From NCBI GenBank assembly GCA_013176395.1, contig JABMLP010000019.1, forward strand, positions 620,001 through 684,000: 64,000 nt of DNA, in the 5' to 3' direction. Positions 1 to 12,233 of the stretch are shown here, one piece after another; position 1 is the stretch's first letter, and the number at the start of each line of letters is the position of its first letter. The position numbers and the translations under genes are program-made. This DNA comes from Venturia oleaginea (Eukaryota; Ascomycota; Dothideomycetes; Venturiales; Venturiaceae). The notes beneath the pieces are model-generated. The model had not been told where the DNA came from. It did no database searches and saw only the letters and a program-made list of their open reading frames with translations.

Positions 1-251
1 GTTGTAGTTTAGCAATAATCGCCGTGATCTCTTCTGCCCTCTAACGCAGGGCAGCTCATTGTCTACCCTTTCGACGATAACCTATTGTTCATTCAACAAA
101 CTCAACATCCATCTGGAATTTGAGATTTTTCAGCCAATGGATTGGGAGACACTCAGAAGAGCACGGAATCAATGACGCCACTCTACCTCTATGAGTTTCT
201 TACACTCTAAAAGACCACCCTCCACCTTGACTGTCCCGCCAGCCCATTCGA

Positions 252-2263
252 TCAATAAGATCTCTTCGCCAACCCAACACTAGGACACTCCCCCTCATCC
301 AACGTCCCAAAAACAACATCCCTATACCCAATCCTCACCCCCTCCCCCACCTCCCCCTGCCAACTCAAACTATGCTTCAAAAACCCCTCATCATCCCTCT
401 CCCCAAAATCCTCCCGAGCATGACTCCCTCTACTCTCCCTCCTCTCCACCGCACTCTTAATAGTCTGACTAGCACACGTCAACAGATTCCTCGTCTCAAG
501 CGTCTCAATCAAATCGCTATTCCAAATCAAACTCCTATCCGTCAAGCCCAACTCATTCCTAAACTCCCCCTCAATGCGTCCGAGTTTCTCAACACCGGTG
601 GCTAGACTTTCATCGGTTCGGAATACAGCCGCATCCGTTTGCATGAGTTTCTGCATCTTGGTTTTAATCTCCGCTGCCGATTTTTCGCCGTCACTTGTTC
701 TTATTTTCTCGAGGTCGGTGAAGGAGGCGAGGCCGATGCGGGGGTTGTGGAGGGTGGAGCGGAGGGGCATTTTGGGTTCGTTGTCGGCTGCTATGTCTAG
801 GGCGCAGGCGCGGCCGAAGACGACGATATCGAGGAGGGAGTTTGCTCCTAGGCGGTTTGCGCCGTGGACCGAGACGCAGGCGGTTTCTCCGGCGGCGTAG
901 AGACCTGGGACGGCTTTTTCTTTGCCCGTCTTAAGGTCGATGGAGAGGACGTGGCCTTTGTAGTTTGTTGGGATGCCACCCATGCAGTAGTGAACTGTTG
1001 GTCTGATACTGCGTTAGACGTATTCTTGGTTATTTGGAGATGGGAAGATACTCACAATACTGGGATGGGTTCTTTGGTTATGTCGATGCCGGCAAATATA
1101 CTTGCTGTTTCTGCAATACCGGGGAGTCGTTCGTGGATTATTTCGGGTGGCAGATGACTGAGTTGTAGATAGACATGGTCTTTATCTGGCCCCACACCTC
1201 TTCCTTCTCTTACTTCCATGGTCATACTCCTGCTCACCACATCTCTCGACGCGAGATCTTTTGCCGTAGGTGCATACCGTTCCATAAACCGCTCTCCCTC
1301 TGAATTGAGTAGATATCCTCCTTCTCCTCTCGCACCTTCAGTGATAAGGACTCCAGCCCCATAAATACCGCTAGGATGGAATTGTATAAACTCCATATCC
1401 TGCAAGGGAAGATTCGCTCTCGCAACCATAGCATTCCCATCCCCAGTACTCGTATGCGCACTCGTAGCAGAAAAGTAACACCTCCCATACCCACCAGTAG
1501 CAAGCACCGTATTCCTCGCAAACAACCGATGTAACGTCCCATCCTCCATATTCAGCGCCGTGACACCCAAACACTCCCCACCTTCACTCATAATCAAGTC
1601 CAACGCAAACCACTCAATAAAGAACTTGCAATCATGTTTTAAGCTCTGCCCATAAAGCGTATGTAACATAGCATGTCCCGTCCTATCAGCAGCACAAGCA
1701 GTCCTATGCGCCTGTCCTCCCTTCCCAAACCCCAAACTCTGTCCCCCAAGCGGCCGCTGATATATCTTCCCCTCTTGCGTTCTCGAGAACGGCATCCCAT
1801 AGTTCTCCAGCTCGGCGACAGCAGCCACGGCTTCGCGCGTCATGTAATGGATTGCATCTTGGTCCCCTAACCAGTCTGAGCCTTTGACGGTATCGTAGTG
1901 GTGGTATTGATATGTATCCTCGTGCATGTTTCCAAGAGCGGCGTTTATGCCTCCTTGCGCTGCCACTGTGTGGGATCTTGTCGGGAAGAGTTTGGATATA
2001 CATGCTGTGTTGAAACCGGCTTCTGTGAGGCCTACTGCGGCTCGGAGGCCTGCTCCTCCTGCTCCGACGACGAGGGCATCGTAGTGGTGATCTACGACTG
2101 GGTATTCGGAGGCAGCGTTCTGTATAGAGGAGGTCGTTGCTTTCCGGCGTTGTTCATAGGAGGTGACGTACGTTCGTTGCTGGATTATGGTGGTTGAGGG
2201 ATGAGGTATACGGAAGCATTTTTGGCGTAATTGAGAGGCCAATTGGGGCTTCCAGAGGAACAT
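252..2263 (-). CDS. SDH1: succinate dehydrogenase flavoprotein subunit (SDHA/Sdh1-like), mitochondrial
   Basis: Exons are 1056-2263 and 252-1002; the 53-bp intron has GTGAGT and a TATCAG acceptor and restores the conserved PVLPTVHY junction. The product is 652 residues, the usual family length. Residues 1-40 are Arg-rich and almost free of acidic residues, as in a mitochondrial presequence. A Rossmann FAD motif [10 protein letters not shown] starts at residue 67, and His98 in [10 protein letters not shown] is the covalent flavin attachment site of the family. The substrate-site loop reads HPSGIYGAG (commonly HPTG), and REGRG and [12 protein letters not shown] are intact. The enzyme oxidises succinate to fumarate in complex II. 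It differs from the usual fungal protein at several otherwise constant places (HYCMGG instead of HYNMGG, and an unusual C-terminus ending AKRSY), so it may be a second, divergent paralogue. The family call is certain; main gene versus paralogue is open. Confidence 0.95.
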
Positions 2264-3016
2264 GTTGCAGGCTCAATAGAGATATCTCTATTTGAAAACA
2301 TCGTGAAAGGCATTGGAGGCGTGTTGATATATTACTGTGCATCCGGAGGGTGATGTTCGGTTGAGGTACCCGGACCCCGCATGGTGGAGGCTCTTTATTC
2401 CCGGCTTGAGGCCCTCTTCACAAGCCAATCGCAATGGCATCAATGTCAACACCATTTTGACTGCCGGACGAAATCCAAGCCCACGGCTTGGAAGAGTCTG
2501 TGAGGCGCCATTTTCTTCGACTATTCTAATCGGAAGGCCCGATATTGCTTACCCAAAATCAGGCCTCTCTCATCATACGTGCCTCCAGCCCCAACTCCAT
2601 ACAACTCGTTTCTGTCTGTTATCCCGACCATCGCCATTTTCCCGAGTCAAGACACTGCGCATTGAGTTGGTCAGTGCAGGGCAGCTGGACGACGACGACT
2701 CAACTTCCTCACCGCAATCATGCAAAAACATGGGTGGAACAGAACAAATCGAAACGGAGAGGAATCTGTACATATACTGTAAGCGGGAAAATGAGAACGG
2801 AGGTAATAGCAATCCATACATTTATGCCTTGACGTTTCAGTTGTCCAGGGTGCATGTACGCGTTAATGAGATGATAAGGACATCAAAACCGTTGCAGCGA
2901 GTTCTCAAATCCGAGCAGCCATTAGACGTTACGCGATATGTACAAAATCTCTACATTCTTGGTATTATGCCACCTCTCCCATTGTTTTTATTTTCAAAAC
3001 TACATTCCATCATCAC
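2264..3016. other. intergenic region, SDH1 5' side
   Basis: This stretch lies between the SDH1 start codon and the 3' end of the alkaline phosphatase gene. A long plus-strand open frame crosses it but begins at a non-ATG codon, has no recognisable motif and runs into the phosphatase 3' end. I see no RNA gene or repeat; it presumably carries the SDH1 promoter. Confidence 0.5.
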
Positions 3017-5358
3017 TCAATGCTTGTGTTCATCCTCATCGTCGTCATCCTTTCCGTCAATCGCTTGCTTTTGTGACAACCCTTTGCCACTTAAACCAAA
3101 GCACTCGGCCATGCCATAGAAGATATCGATGGCGGAATACACACCACCAAATCTCTCTTGGCAAGGACCCATAGCGAAAACGGGTACGTCCGTCAGAGAG
3201 TGCACACCTTGTGCCTCGTCCGTGTTCAGTGTACCATTGTACAAAACTCCACCAACGTTGTCCCTAGGGTTGACGTAGTAGTCAGCTGTAGGAGTGATGT
3301 TGACAGCCGGTGTTCTCGGTCCACCCTTGTTGACAGCGTAATCCTCGCGATGGTCGGGGTTGGCAACGACTCCTTGGAAAAGAGTATATCTTGGATCCCA
3401 GTTACTTGGGAAATGAACACCAGTGCTGTAGCTGAGGTTGCCGCTGTTGGCGTACTGAGAGAGACCGGAATTTTGGTAGACACCAATGGCATCGCGTTTC
3501 TTCCTCTGTTCAGTCTGCGCATTGAAGTATTTCGTGTCCACTGAACCGGCAACGTCAAAGCCGTGGCCGTGATCAGCAGTAACAAGGATAAGCGTTTCGT
3601 TGAAGACGCCAAGAGTCTTTAGGTGGGCGATTGTGCCGCGGATTGTGTCGTCGAGTTCTAGGAGTTCGCCGAGAGCGCGTTCGTAGTCGAGTACGTGCAT
3701 CATTTTGTCGATGGAGGCGGCTTCGGACATGATGAACCAACCCTTGTCTTTTGAGCGGGTGTTGACGATGTCGATGGCTTTGGTAGTCATCTGGAGGAGA
3801 CCTGGCTGATCTGTGGCGTCTTTCTTCAAGCCGTCGGCAGAGTTGTTCTGGTTCACCAAGTTTTCCTTGTACACGTTGCGGTCGAGCCATTTAGCCATAT
3901 TGGAGACGGAGAAGACACCAAGAGCCTTGCTGCTGTTGGATGCGGCCCTGAGCTGGGTAGCATTTTGGGAAAGTGAGTATCCTTTCTTGGCGAATTCGCT
4001 GTACATGTTACGGTCAAGGTAGGTCTTTCCGCCCCTGGAGCTGTTGTAGAAGTTCTCAGCTCCTCCACCGAAGAGCACATCAGGCCCAGTCCAGTTCGTC
4101 CAAGTGTAATTCTGAATCCCATTAAGGAACCAATCGATAATTGGTGGGTACTGGTTGCGGTCGCGAGTGTGTGCGACTAACGCAGCGGGTGTGGCGTCTG
4201 CGAGAAAAGCTGTAGAGACAATGCCCACGGCACCACCAGTCAAGCGGTGGAAAAGCTCGGCAATGGTCTCAACCTTAGGGTCATCAAAGACATTAGGGCT
4301 GGAATCAGCATATACGCCGAGGCAGTTCACTGTCGATTTGTGTCCTGTGTATAGAGCAGTAGCGGAGTTGGCAGAATCAGTAATGAAGCTGTCAATGGAG
4401 TGTGTCATCTGATGTCCGAGAACTGGGAATTGGTCCATAGCCATCTTAGTCTGGTATTTGCCGTTGATTGTCTTGTGAGCAAGAAGACGCCTGCGAGTAG
4501 ATGTTGTCAGCACATGGTGCTTCAACTTGGCAGACAGAGAACCTACGCAGCTGTGATCATGTTGGTGGTCATACCATCCCCGATAAACAAGATGATGTTC
4601 TTGGTCTTGCGGACCTTGGCCAAGTCTCGGACTTCCCATGTTGCCACTGTAGTTGTACCGTTGTTGTATGTCAAAGTGGCAGTGTAGAAGCCTGGGTCTT
4701 TGAGGAACACACGGCGGTAGGCTTTTGAGGAGACATTGACGAGCGATGGGGTTCTAGCATCGCGGGCAAATAAATCTAGAGGTTGTCAGGTCATGGCCAT
4801 GATGCATAAGGTACAATGCCTGCCCGCTCCACGTGATGGCAATAGCCACGTCTCCGCGTGATTCGAGCCCAGCAGAGTCCATGGGTATTAGAAGTAACAA
4901 AGCGAAGATTGTCTTACCCTCGTACCATGTAAAGTTCCATCTCTCAATGGCTGGCTCGCTGACATTGAAGAAATTGGTAGCTGGTACAGCGGCACTCTTC
5001 TCATGCGCAATTGTAAAGGTGAAGTTTGGGTCCGGAATTGGGTTTCCTCGTGCCTCTGACCCATTGACTGGAGCATGGACCTCGAGTCTGATGTCGAAGT
5101 ATCTAGGAAGTGATCAGCATGGTTGGTCAGGCTCAAACGGAACGCGTTTCAACGTACTGTCCGGCCAGGAAGTCAGCCTGGTCAGGAGGAAAGATACATC
5201 CTACACAACATCAGCACGTTAATTGGTCAACTCAATTGTCCTACACGGTACTCACCTAGTTTAGGACATGTCCCTAATCTCTGGAAAGTTTGCGCCGAAA
5301 CAGCATCGATCAAAAGCGCGACAGCGCCAACGGACAGGAAGCTCTTGATATCTACCAT
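3017..5358 (-). CDS. secreted alkaline phosphatase (PF00245 family)
   Basis: Five exons: 5256-5358, 5158-5200, 4918-5102, 4547-4775 and 3017-4490. All introns are GT-AG and phases agree, giving 677 residues. Residues 1-22 form a hydrophobic signal peptide ending VSA. An accessory beta-rich N-terminal part of about 150 residues precedes the catalytic domain, which opens with IGDGMTTNMITAARLLAHK. Ser226 in FITDSANSATA aligns with the phosphate-accepting Ser of alkaline phosphatases, and VTADHGHGFD carries metal-binding Asp and His. Many Asn-X-Ser/Thr sites fit secretion; the C-terminus is an acidic and His-rich tail. The enzyme hydrolyses phosphomonoesters outside the cell or in the vacuole. 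No GPI or membrane anchor is visible. The third intron (4776-4917) contains a CACGTG box, the core bound by Pho4-type factors, but an intronic position makes a role doubtful. Confidence 0.93.
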
Positions 5359-6345
5359 GATGTTGGTTCCTGAAGATCTCTCCCAAGTAAAGATTCAACG
5401 ACTGCAAGGGACCAGGGCACCGGAAACAAGCTCTCACAGGCCGGGACAAGTGCAGTCCAGCACTCTATATACCTGCGACAAACCATCATTTCATCTGGAT
5501 CCTTGTCCGGCCGCGGGGAAAACAATTGTGCGAGCGCTGCAAGGCAGCTTTTCGGTTCATTGGACTGGTCGTGAACGCCATCTGAGCTGCGCGTGCTGGG
5601 ATGGAAGCTTCTCAGTGCTGGAAGCTCTGCTGGACTTTTCTCCACGATGGCTCCATCGGGAAGGCGTCGTTGCCGTCGTGTAAGCTGCATGAGGGCCAAG
5701 GAGCCAGGACTCCCATTGTGCTGGACGGACAATGTGCCAAGGGAGAGAAGCATTCCACATGTTTGAACATAGCGCTGTGATAGGGGAAGATGTGGAGGTG
5801 TGAAAGCCCAGGCTGCGGTGGCACTTGGCAACGGCCAATCCCTCTCTTTCTTGGCTTTCGTCCAGCCACTTTGCTGAACCTTCATCTTTTCCTGCTGTCA
5901 AAGATGAACTTAGCATGGCTCGAACAGGTTCATGTCCGCGATGGATGCCCCGACAATAGCCCAGAACGCTGCGCCGGTACACCCAAACCCGGCGCTTTTC
6001 AAGTCATTCTGAGCTCAGGACCAAGATATCCGCGGAGAAGACCTCTATCCAAGCCAGGCAGTAACATAGCGAACTTGGAAGTAGACATGCCGTGTTTTGT
6101 CAACAGATATAGTGGGACATTGGAAAGAAAATAAAACCTATCTGAATTCCTTGAGGAGTCAATACTTGATTATAGTACACTAAGTAATAAATATCATCCC
6201 AATCCTATCATACAACCTCAAGCTTCCCCCATCCCATACTATTCAAATACCTAGATTAAGCCTGTACCTGCAGACGCATTCAGTCACCCTTTTCAGCATT
6301 TAATCCCAATCTCGAACTCCACTCCCAAGCTCCGCCCTCATGAGC
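5359..6345. other. intergenic region upstream of alkaline phosphatase
   Basis: About 1 kb between the phosphatase start codon and the 3' end of the MFS gene. Overlapping minus-strand open frames of 60-177 codons cross it, but none has a domain, a sensible start or intron continuity, so I treat it as promoter and spacer DNA. Confidence 0.45.
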
Positions 6346-8387
6346 TCAAACTTCACCAACTCGTTTCCGGGATTTCCATCCCGCCCCAAGACTGCTGAGG
6401 ACACTCAAAGCAGCGAGAACGACGGCGATCCGCAGCACCGATACAATGGCATCATTGTAGGATTCCACAATCGCAGACGAAACCTCGGGATGCATCTTCT
6501 CGAGCTGATTTCGAAGTTGTAGAATACCATGCCTCAAAATCACCTGCGTGCGATGGCCCGATTCGAAGCTCGGGATGAGCTTGGTAAGTTTCTGCAGGAG
6601 GGAGTTTGAGAAGATTGTCTCGTCGATGGAGAGTGCTACCGCCGCTACACGATATAATCAGCTGACAGCTATATTTGGGTTGGATCGGGGAAATACTTAC
6701 GACCCATCTGGCTCCACAGGACTACGATGGAGGTGGCCATCGAGATATCATTCTCATTATCGAAGATCTCCTGTAATAAGCTTACAGGCGCCTGAGCACC
6801 GAGACCATACCCGAGTCCGAACAAACACTGGAAGCCGATCCAAGCTGAAGGCACAGAATCGACTTTGAGCGTTGTTAGTAAACCTCCCCCGATGGCCATG
6901 AAGAAGGAGCAAGACATCATGAATGGACCCCAGTAGCCCAAAAGGGTAACCAAAGGTCCTGTCAATAGTCCAAGCAGGGCGAACCCAAGAACCTGCGGCA
7001 TCATTGATTCTCCAGATTCCAAGGGCGTCGCATTCTTGATTTCCTGGAACCAATTCGGTAGCCAGAAACTCGTCACGCTTGCAGATCCGGCTATGCAGAA
7101 ACCGAGCCAGGAGCAAGCGATGACTTCTTTCCTTTTCAGTAGAGAGAGGGGAACGGTTCCCATGTCGCCGAGTCGGACCTGCGTTACGATGAAGACGCAG
7201 AGAATGGTTATTGAGGAGCAGAAGAGGAGGATGATCTGCCATCCCCGCCAGGGGTAGCGCGTTCCTCCCCATTCTAGGGCTAGGAGGAAGAGCGTGATGG
7301 CTGTTACTATAAGTACGAGTCCCGGGATATCCAGCCGTTTCAGTTTCGCTTTCCAGTCTAATTGCGGTTCTCTTGGTTCTGGGGTTGTTATAAAGATGAA
7401 TAGGACCATGCTGACTGCTATGCCTACGGGTATGTTGACCCCTGGACACAATTAGCGAATACGAGACTCAAAGATGGAGATGACAAGCTTACAAAAGCAC
7501 CAGCGCCAATTCAGGGTTTCCGTGATCACGCCGCCGAGTCTACATAATATTAGCTGTTAATGTTTTGTCAGAGAGAGAGGGCCGTTGTGCAAACTCACAA
7601 TGGACCAGCAACATTCGCTAAACCCATCATACTGACAGCGATACCGACGTAGATGGGCCGCCTTGCCGGTCGTACCAAGTGCCGGATTATATGCAAAGCT
7701 CCGACATAAACACCTCCACTGCCTAAACCAGCGATAGCGCGTCCAGCTACAAAAGTCGCGGATGTATGAGCCGTTGCGCATATCAAAGAGCCCAGCTCGA
7801 AGATTAGCAAAGCGTATAGAAAGACTTGCTTGATGGAGCAGAAGGTGTAGAGCTTTCCGTATGGGAGCTGCGAAGCCGCTGATGCTAGGAAGTACTATTC
7901 AATTTGTAAGTCGCACTGGCTCGAAAGGTAGGATCATTTCAAGGCTGTAGCTTACAGCAGAACCATACCATCCCACATCCTGCATCGTTTTATAACTATC
8001 TGTGATTCTCGGGATCACGACTGGAATGATTGTCGCATCCTATGTCCACAAGTTAACCGTCGTCATATGATGCGTCGAAGAAAAACTCACCAATCCCGTG
8101 CAAAAGACTGCCAGAGAAACAGCGCAAACAATGATACTAAGCGTCAAAGCCGTTGGATACTCCACCTCGTCCATCTCAAAACCACCAAGCCCCTTCTCCA
8201 ACGACACCGAACTGACATTCCTAAGATCAATCGTCTCCATCTCATAAACATCTTTCTTCGGATCCTCATCTCCATCCCAAACATCAACCATCGGTTTCTT
8301 AGCCCCCTGCCCAGCCCCCTGCCCCGCCCCCTCCTGCAACTGACCCGTCCCCATCGCCTTCTTAAGCAGTCCTCGGCGCCTCCCCAT
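6346..8387 (-). CDS. MFS transporter, DHA2 (14-helix drug:H+ antiporter) type
   Basis: Six exons: 8091-8387, 7956-8039, 7599-7894, 7493-7539, 6701-7441 and 6346-6644, giving 587 residues. A charged cytosolic N-terminus of about 85 residues is followed by helix 1 ([20 protein letters not shown]). The fungal efflux-pump landmarks are intact: [30 protein letters not shown], the GPLLGG motif C and the NWRWCFWVNIPVG loop. A large hydrophobic second half ends with a cytosolic basic tail. The family exports small molecules such as mycotoxins, drugs or metabolites across the plasma membrane by proton antiport; the substrate cannot be read from the sequence. No biosynthetic enzymes flank it, so a cluster role is not supported. 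The ATG used is the first in frame after an overlapping upstream frame (see 8388-8709). Confidence 0.92.
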
Positions 8388-8709
8388 GTTCAAAAATATT
8401 CCTCTTCATCTCCGTCTTCGTCTTCCCAAAAACAACTTCAGCGGGCGCATCTTCGGTCCCAAAAACGACTCTCTTCACCCCTAATTCCGCCTCGTCTCCA
8501 AATGCCACTTTCTTCCTTACGCCTGGGGTTTGCGCACCATCATCGCCGGGTGTTTTCTTCTTCAAGCCGCCCTTTTTCAGACCTCCTTTGCGTGGTTTGA
8601 TTATCACGCGCGGGGGAGGTGGCGGCTCTGGTTGGCGTTTGTTGTCGAGTTGGCCATAGAGTTGTGCGAGGGATGCCTGGATCGATTCGTTCCTAGGTGG
8701 TTCTTTCAT
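8388..8709 (-). other. Pro/Lys-rich open frame overlapping the MFS 5' end
   Basis: A minus-strand ATG frame from 8709 runs to a stop at 8362, overlapping the first codons of the MFS gene in another phase. It carries a proline run, a Lys/Gly repeat (GGLKKGGLKKK) and three spaced copies of a V-x-F-G pattern (KVAFGDE, RVVFGTE, EVVFGKT). Such internal repetition suggests true coding sequence. It may be a cytosolic N-terminal extension of the transporter separated by a frameshift, an upstream ORF, or a short independent protein. I cannot find a clean intron joining the two frames. Confidence 0.35.
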
Positions 8710-9885
8710 CTTGTCCGGTGGTGGTGGTGTTGTCAAGTCCTCCTGAGCCGTGCGTTAGAAACCTCAAAGGTTGGGTTTGTGTGGCTATGGTCGGAGATTC
8801 GACGCAGCGTGAGTCCGGAGAGGTAAACGCGCGTTCATCGCCACATCACTGTATCAATATATGATTTCAGATCTCGAGGTTAGACCGTCGTTCAATACAG
8901 AAGCGTTAGCGGCGTTCGTGTGTTTTGTCCAATCAGAAGATCGATCTCGGTATTATATAAGGGGAGAGACCGCACTTGTCTATCGAGAGGAATGGTGTAT
9001 GGTCAGATGATCTGATACATCATTTAAATGAGACGGATCATGGAGGCGGGGGAGGGATCCCAAGCATCGGTAACTTCCCCGGGTCTTGACCGACCTGCGA
9101 TGAGGAACTTGGTTTCCATCAAATTCCATTCTGAGAAATGATCGGATACAAAATCTGGCAGCGTTCGTCTTCCAAGTCGCCTCAAACCTTGGCTAGAGAT
9201 TCGCGCACAAAGCCGCAAACCCTCTTGGCTTTCGGCCCACCGCCGCAACAAACTGGCCCCAAGCAAAACAAGAGCAGATCGTTGGTGTTCCATCTTGGAT
9301 ATTGTTTTTCTCGCATCAACAGACTGAAGCTAAATCAGCGACAATCTAGTAGGATAGGCAAATCAATTTCCCATAGCACGAATATTTATGCCTTGACGAA
9401 AACGGCACGGATCAAAGTGGAGCAACGTTGACTTCTGATCTATTAATTTCGCGTCGATGATCCTCGTAGGTGGAGGCGGTTTCAGCCTTGGCCGACGAGG
9501 CTTCGATCTATAGACCTTCGCCACCATTTTCAAGACAAGACCATGATGCGAACACGCGGGGATCTCGAAGAGACAACACAGCCAATCTCACATGGCGGCA
9601 ATATCACATGTGAATAAGAAGCTAGCTGGCGATATCGAATTCGTCTCGGTTCGCCATGAGGGGTTCGAAAACGAAAGCACCTGGAGCTTGATAACGAAAA
9701 TACTGCCAAGGTTTTAGGAGGGACTCTGGAGATAGTTACCCGACAAACCAATTCTGAGCTCAACGAAATGTGCAAATCCTTGTCATTGCTGTTGCCGCCA
9801 TGGCCAAATGTAGAGAAAGAGGAGCATGGAATTTGAGATATGTTGCGAGGTCATTTCTTCAAGGACGAGTGTCTACACTAGAGAC
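8710..9885. other. intergenic region, no gene recognised
   Basis: Between the MFS upstream frame and the 3' end of the DUF3176 gene. Short frames exist on both strands, with no ATG-initiated frame showing a domain or introns. No repeat or RNA gene was seen. Confidence 0.4.
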
Positions 9886-11812
9886 TCACGATCTTTGTGA
9901 GTGCATCTTGACCAGCGTCTCAAGTTCCCTCCCAAATGCGTCTGAAGAAACCTTAGCAAAGTATAACAACAGCAGAGAGATATTACTCACCGCTCCCGGT
10001 GTCGAACAAGGAGATTTGTATAGTCTTGGCCTTCTCATCCATACCGCTAATACGTTCATGATCCTCCAAGGGCGAGCCCATCGTCGCACCACACTTGAGT
10101 ACGGCTAGCGAGCTAGTCTTCCATATCTCGAGACCTCGTCTGCGCTGCTGATGAATGGTAAGAATCAGGAAGATACAGCCTCCCAGAACGACTCCGAGTG
10201 GAAGGCATATCCATGGCCAACGGATGCGATAAACCAACACACCAGTAGCACCTTCTACGAGGGTGTTGTTGTCGTCGTTGATCCGCATGGAATTGGTCAT
10301 ACTATTTGCGAGGACATCAAACGTTTTGTTGATATCCATGGAGTCGAATATGGGTTGCATGGCGGCAGGTTCAAATTCAACTGTGGACTTTCCACCGGAT
10401 ATGGAGTAGTACCCTGTTGCATTGCCTGTTACTTTTTCAGCTCCTGCCAAACTAAACACGGATCTCAAATAAGTCCCAATACCATTGACGGCGATTTGAG
10501 ATAATTTGAAGCCATTGTCAAATTGCAAATCATTTCGAGAGTATGCTACTGGTGTATCGAGCTGTCCAGGTGCAGGATCTGGATGCCTTGTGTCTAGAGG
10601 GAGCCAGGAGTCCGGAGTTTGACGTCGTTGTATTATTTTCGATGCCTCTCGGAGAGTTCCATTGACGACTCGAGAAGTGAAGGTCTTGACACAGTAGTAC
10701 AATGCGCATTCCGAAACAGCATAGTCTTTCGAGATTCCCACGCGTTTTATCAGACTCAGCGACCAGATTAGAGTGTCAACCTCTTTGTAAGAAAGAGACT
10801 CTGATCTGTTGCTTGTTCCATACCACAACGCTTGTGCCATACTACCAACATCCATGTGAAGCGCGTTTGGAAGCCCAAGGGTCGTGACTAGACCATCCTT
10901 GGCAGTCGATGGCATATTGATCCGTCCATAGTTAGGATCTGTATAAGGGTGCTCATGTGAATAATTCTTTGTCGTGTTTGACACAAGAGAAGCGACATCA
11001 GAACAGACGCTGCATACCGCAAGCGATTCGTAGGGTTTCCACTCGCAACTACCGGAAGGACAATTGACCGGAATCTGTTGAGTGATGATGGAGAGGTCGC
11101 TGGAAAGACCAGAAAGTACAGCCGCTTGCATTGAAAAACTCGCCTTTGAGGTCAGAACATGATATGGTAGGTCATCCAGCTCTAGGACGCAAGATGATAA
11201 GCACGGCTCGAGAACAATGTTCGGGATGGACAACTCACTGGTGGCCATCATTGGGATCCAATCACCCTGGGAATATCGAGCAGCACGGGGAATGGACGCA
11301 GATCCTTTTTGTGCTGGAATTTGCAGTTCCTGGAACCCGATTACCTGCTGTACAAATGGATCAAAGGCCAGCGCAACAATGGTCACGAGCGCTCCTATGG
11401 CAGAGAAAGATCTGATGACGATTAGCACAATTCATGACTCTGAGTAATCTTCAGCGGCACTGTACCTGAATCGAGTGTGCCACAACAGGTCAAGGCTACC
11501 CTTCGGACCACGACTGGCTGAATCGTAGGTGTCGAAGTCGACCAGCCTGCGTTCCCTTTGTGAGAATGATATATACTTCCACTGGCCCAAGCACGACGCT
11601 ACTATCAGTAGAAGAAGAGATTTCGAGATTGTAGCGAAAACCGACACAAACGAATTGAGAGATGCGCCGTGCCACTGAAGTATCGGCTTCGAATCGTACA
11701 GTAAAAGTAGAGCCACGATTGTGAATATGGATGTTATACTGAAAAGAGCGGAAACGTACTCGACCATCCATGTGTCAGCAAGTAGAGACCTTTTTGGGTG
11801 TTCGGAAGACAT
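9886..11812 (-). CDS. DUF3176 (PF11374) family membrane protein
   Basis: Three exons: 11466-11812, 9991-11411 and 9886-9941, giving 607 residues. The start ATG begins MSSEHPKRSLLADTW; an upstream GTG frame was not used. The DUF3176 pattern is clear near the N-terminus: a Trp/Glu motif, two hydrophobic helices, SKSLLLLIVASCLGQWKY, then DFDTYDSASRGPKGSLDLLW leading across the first intron into GALVTIVALAFDPFVQQ. A long extracellular-like region with several Cys and many Asn-X-Ser/Thr sites follows. Near the C-terminus a single strong helix (WICLPLGVVLGGCIFLILTI) precedes a short cytosolic tail. The last intron (9942-9990) was placed because the frame otherwise stops inside a perfect GTGAGT donor. 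The family is common in filamentous ascomycetes and has no established function. Confidence 0.85.
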
Positions 11813-12233
11813 TGTGATGATTGAGCGATAGAAGAATTTCCTCACAAGACTGGCATGCCTATCGTTTCATTCGGTCGGGAACATCTTCATGACCTTGCTG
11901 CGGCCAGTTTTTACGCGTGGCTGCATGATCCTTCCGGGAGCCACCAATGAGATTGGGTATGCTGTGCTGTGTACGCTTTGCCAAGCATACGTCTTAGGGA
12001 AGTCCGACGCAAGTCAGCGCATAGAAGATAGGTTTAGCAAGGTTCGAGGTGCTATAAACAAATCAGTGCACACAAGATAGGTGCACAACATAATCATACC
12101 ACCAAAACGTGACTTATTTTCTCTCGGATAAATATGAACAACACCTGGCCCATGTTTGGTGTTACTCGTTCACCGACTCCCCTCCACTGTTCTGAAGTCC
12201 ATAAAAGGAGTTCTTCGCTGGTACTCCGATAGC
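11813..12233. other. intergenic region between DUF3176 gene and sirtuin
   Basis: About 420 bp holding the DUF3176 promoter and the sirtuin 3' end. No further gene is visible. Confidence 0.4.

Noticed and set aside
2337..3119. Plus-strand frame of 260 codons between SDH1 and alkaline phosphatase
   Set aside because: It starts at a non-ATG codon, has no domain, and overlaps the coding 3' end of the phosphatase gene on the other strand.
4831..4836. CACGTG as a Pho4-type control site for alkaline phosphatase
   Set aside because: It lies in an intron rather than in the promoter, and a 6-bp palindrome is expected by chance in this length.
5352..5982. Overlapping minus-strand frames upstream of alkaline phosphatase
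   Set aside because: Low-complexity, no domain or splice logic, and they occupy the expected promoter of the phosphatase gene.
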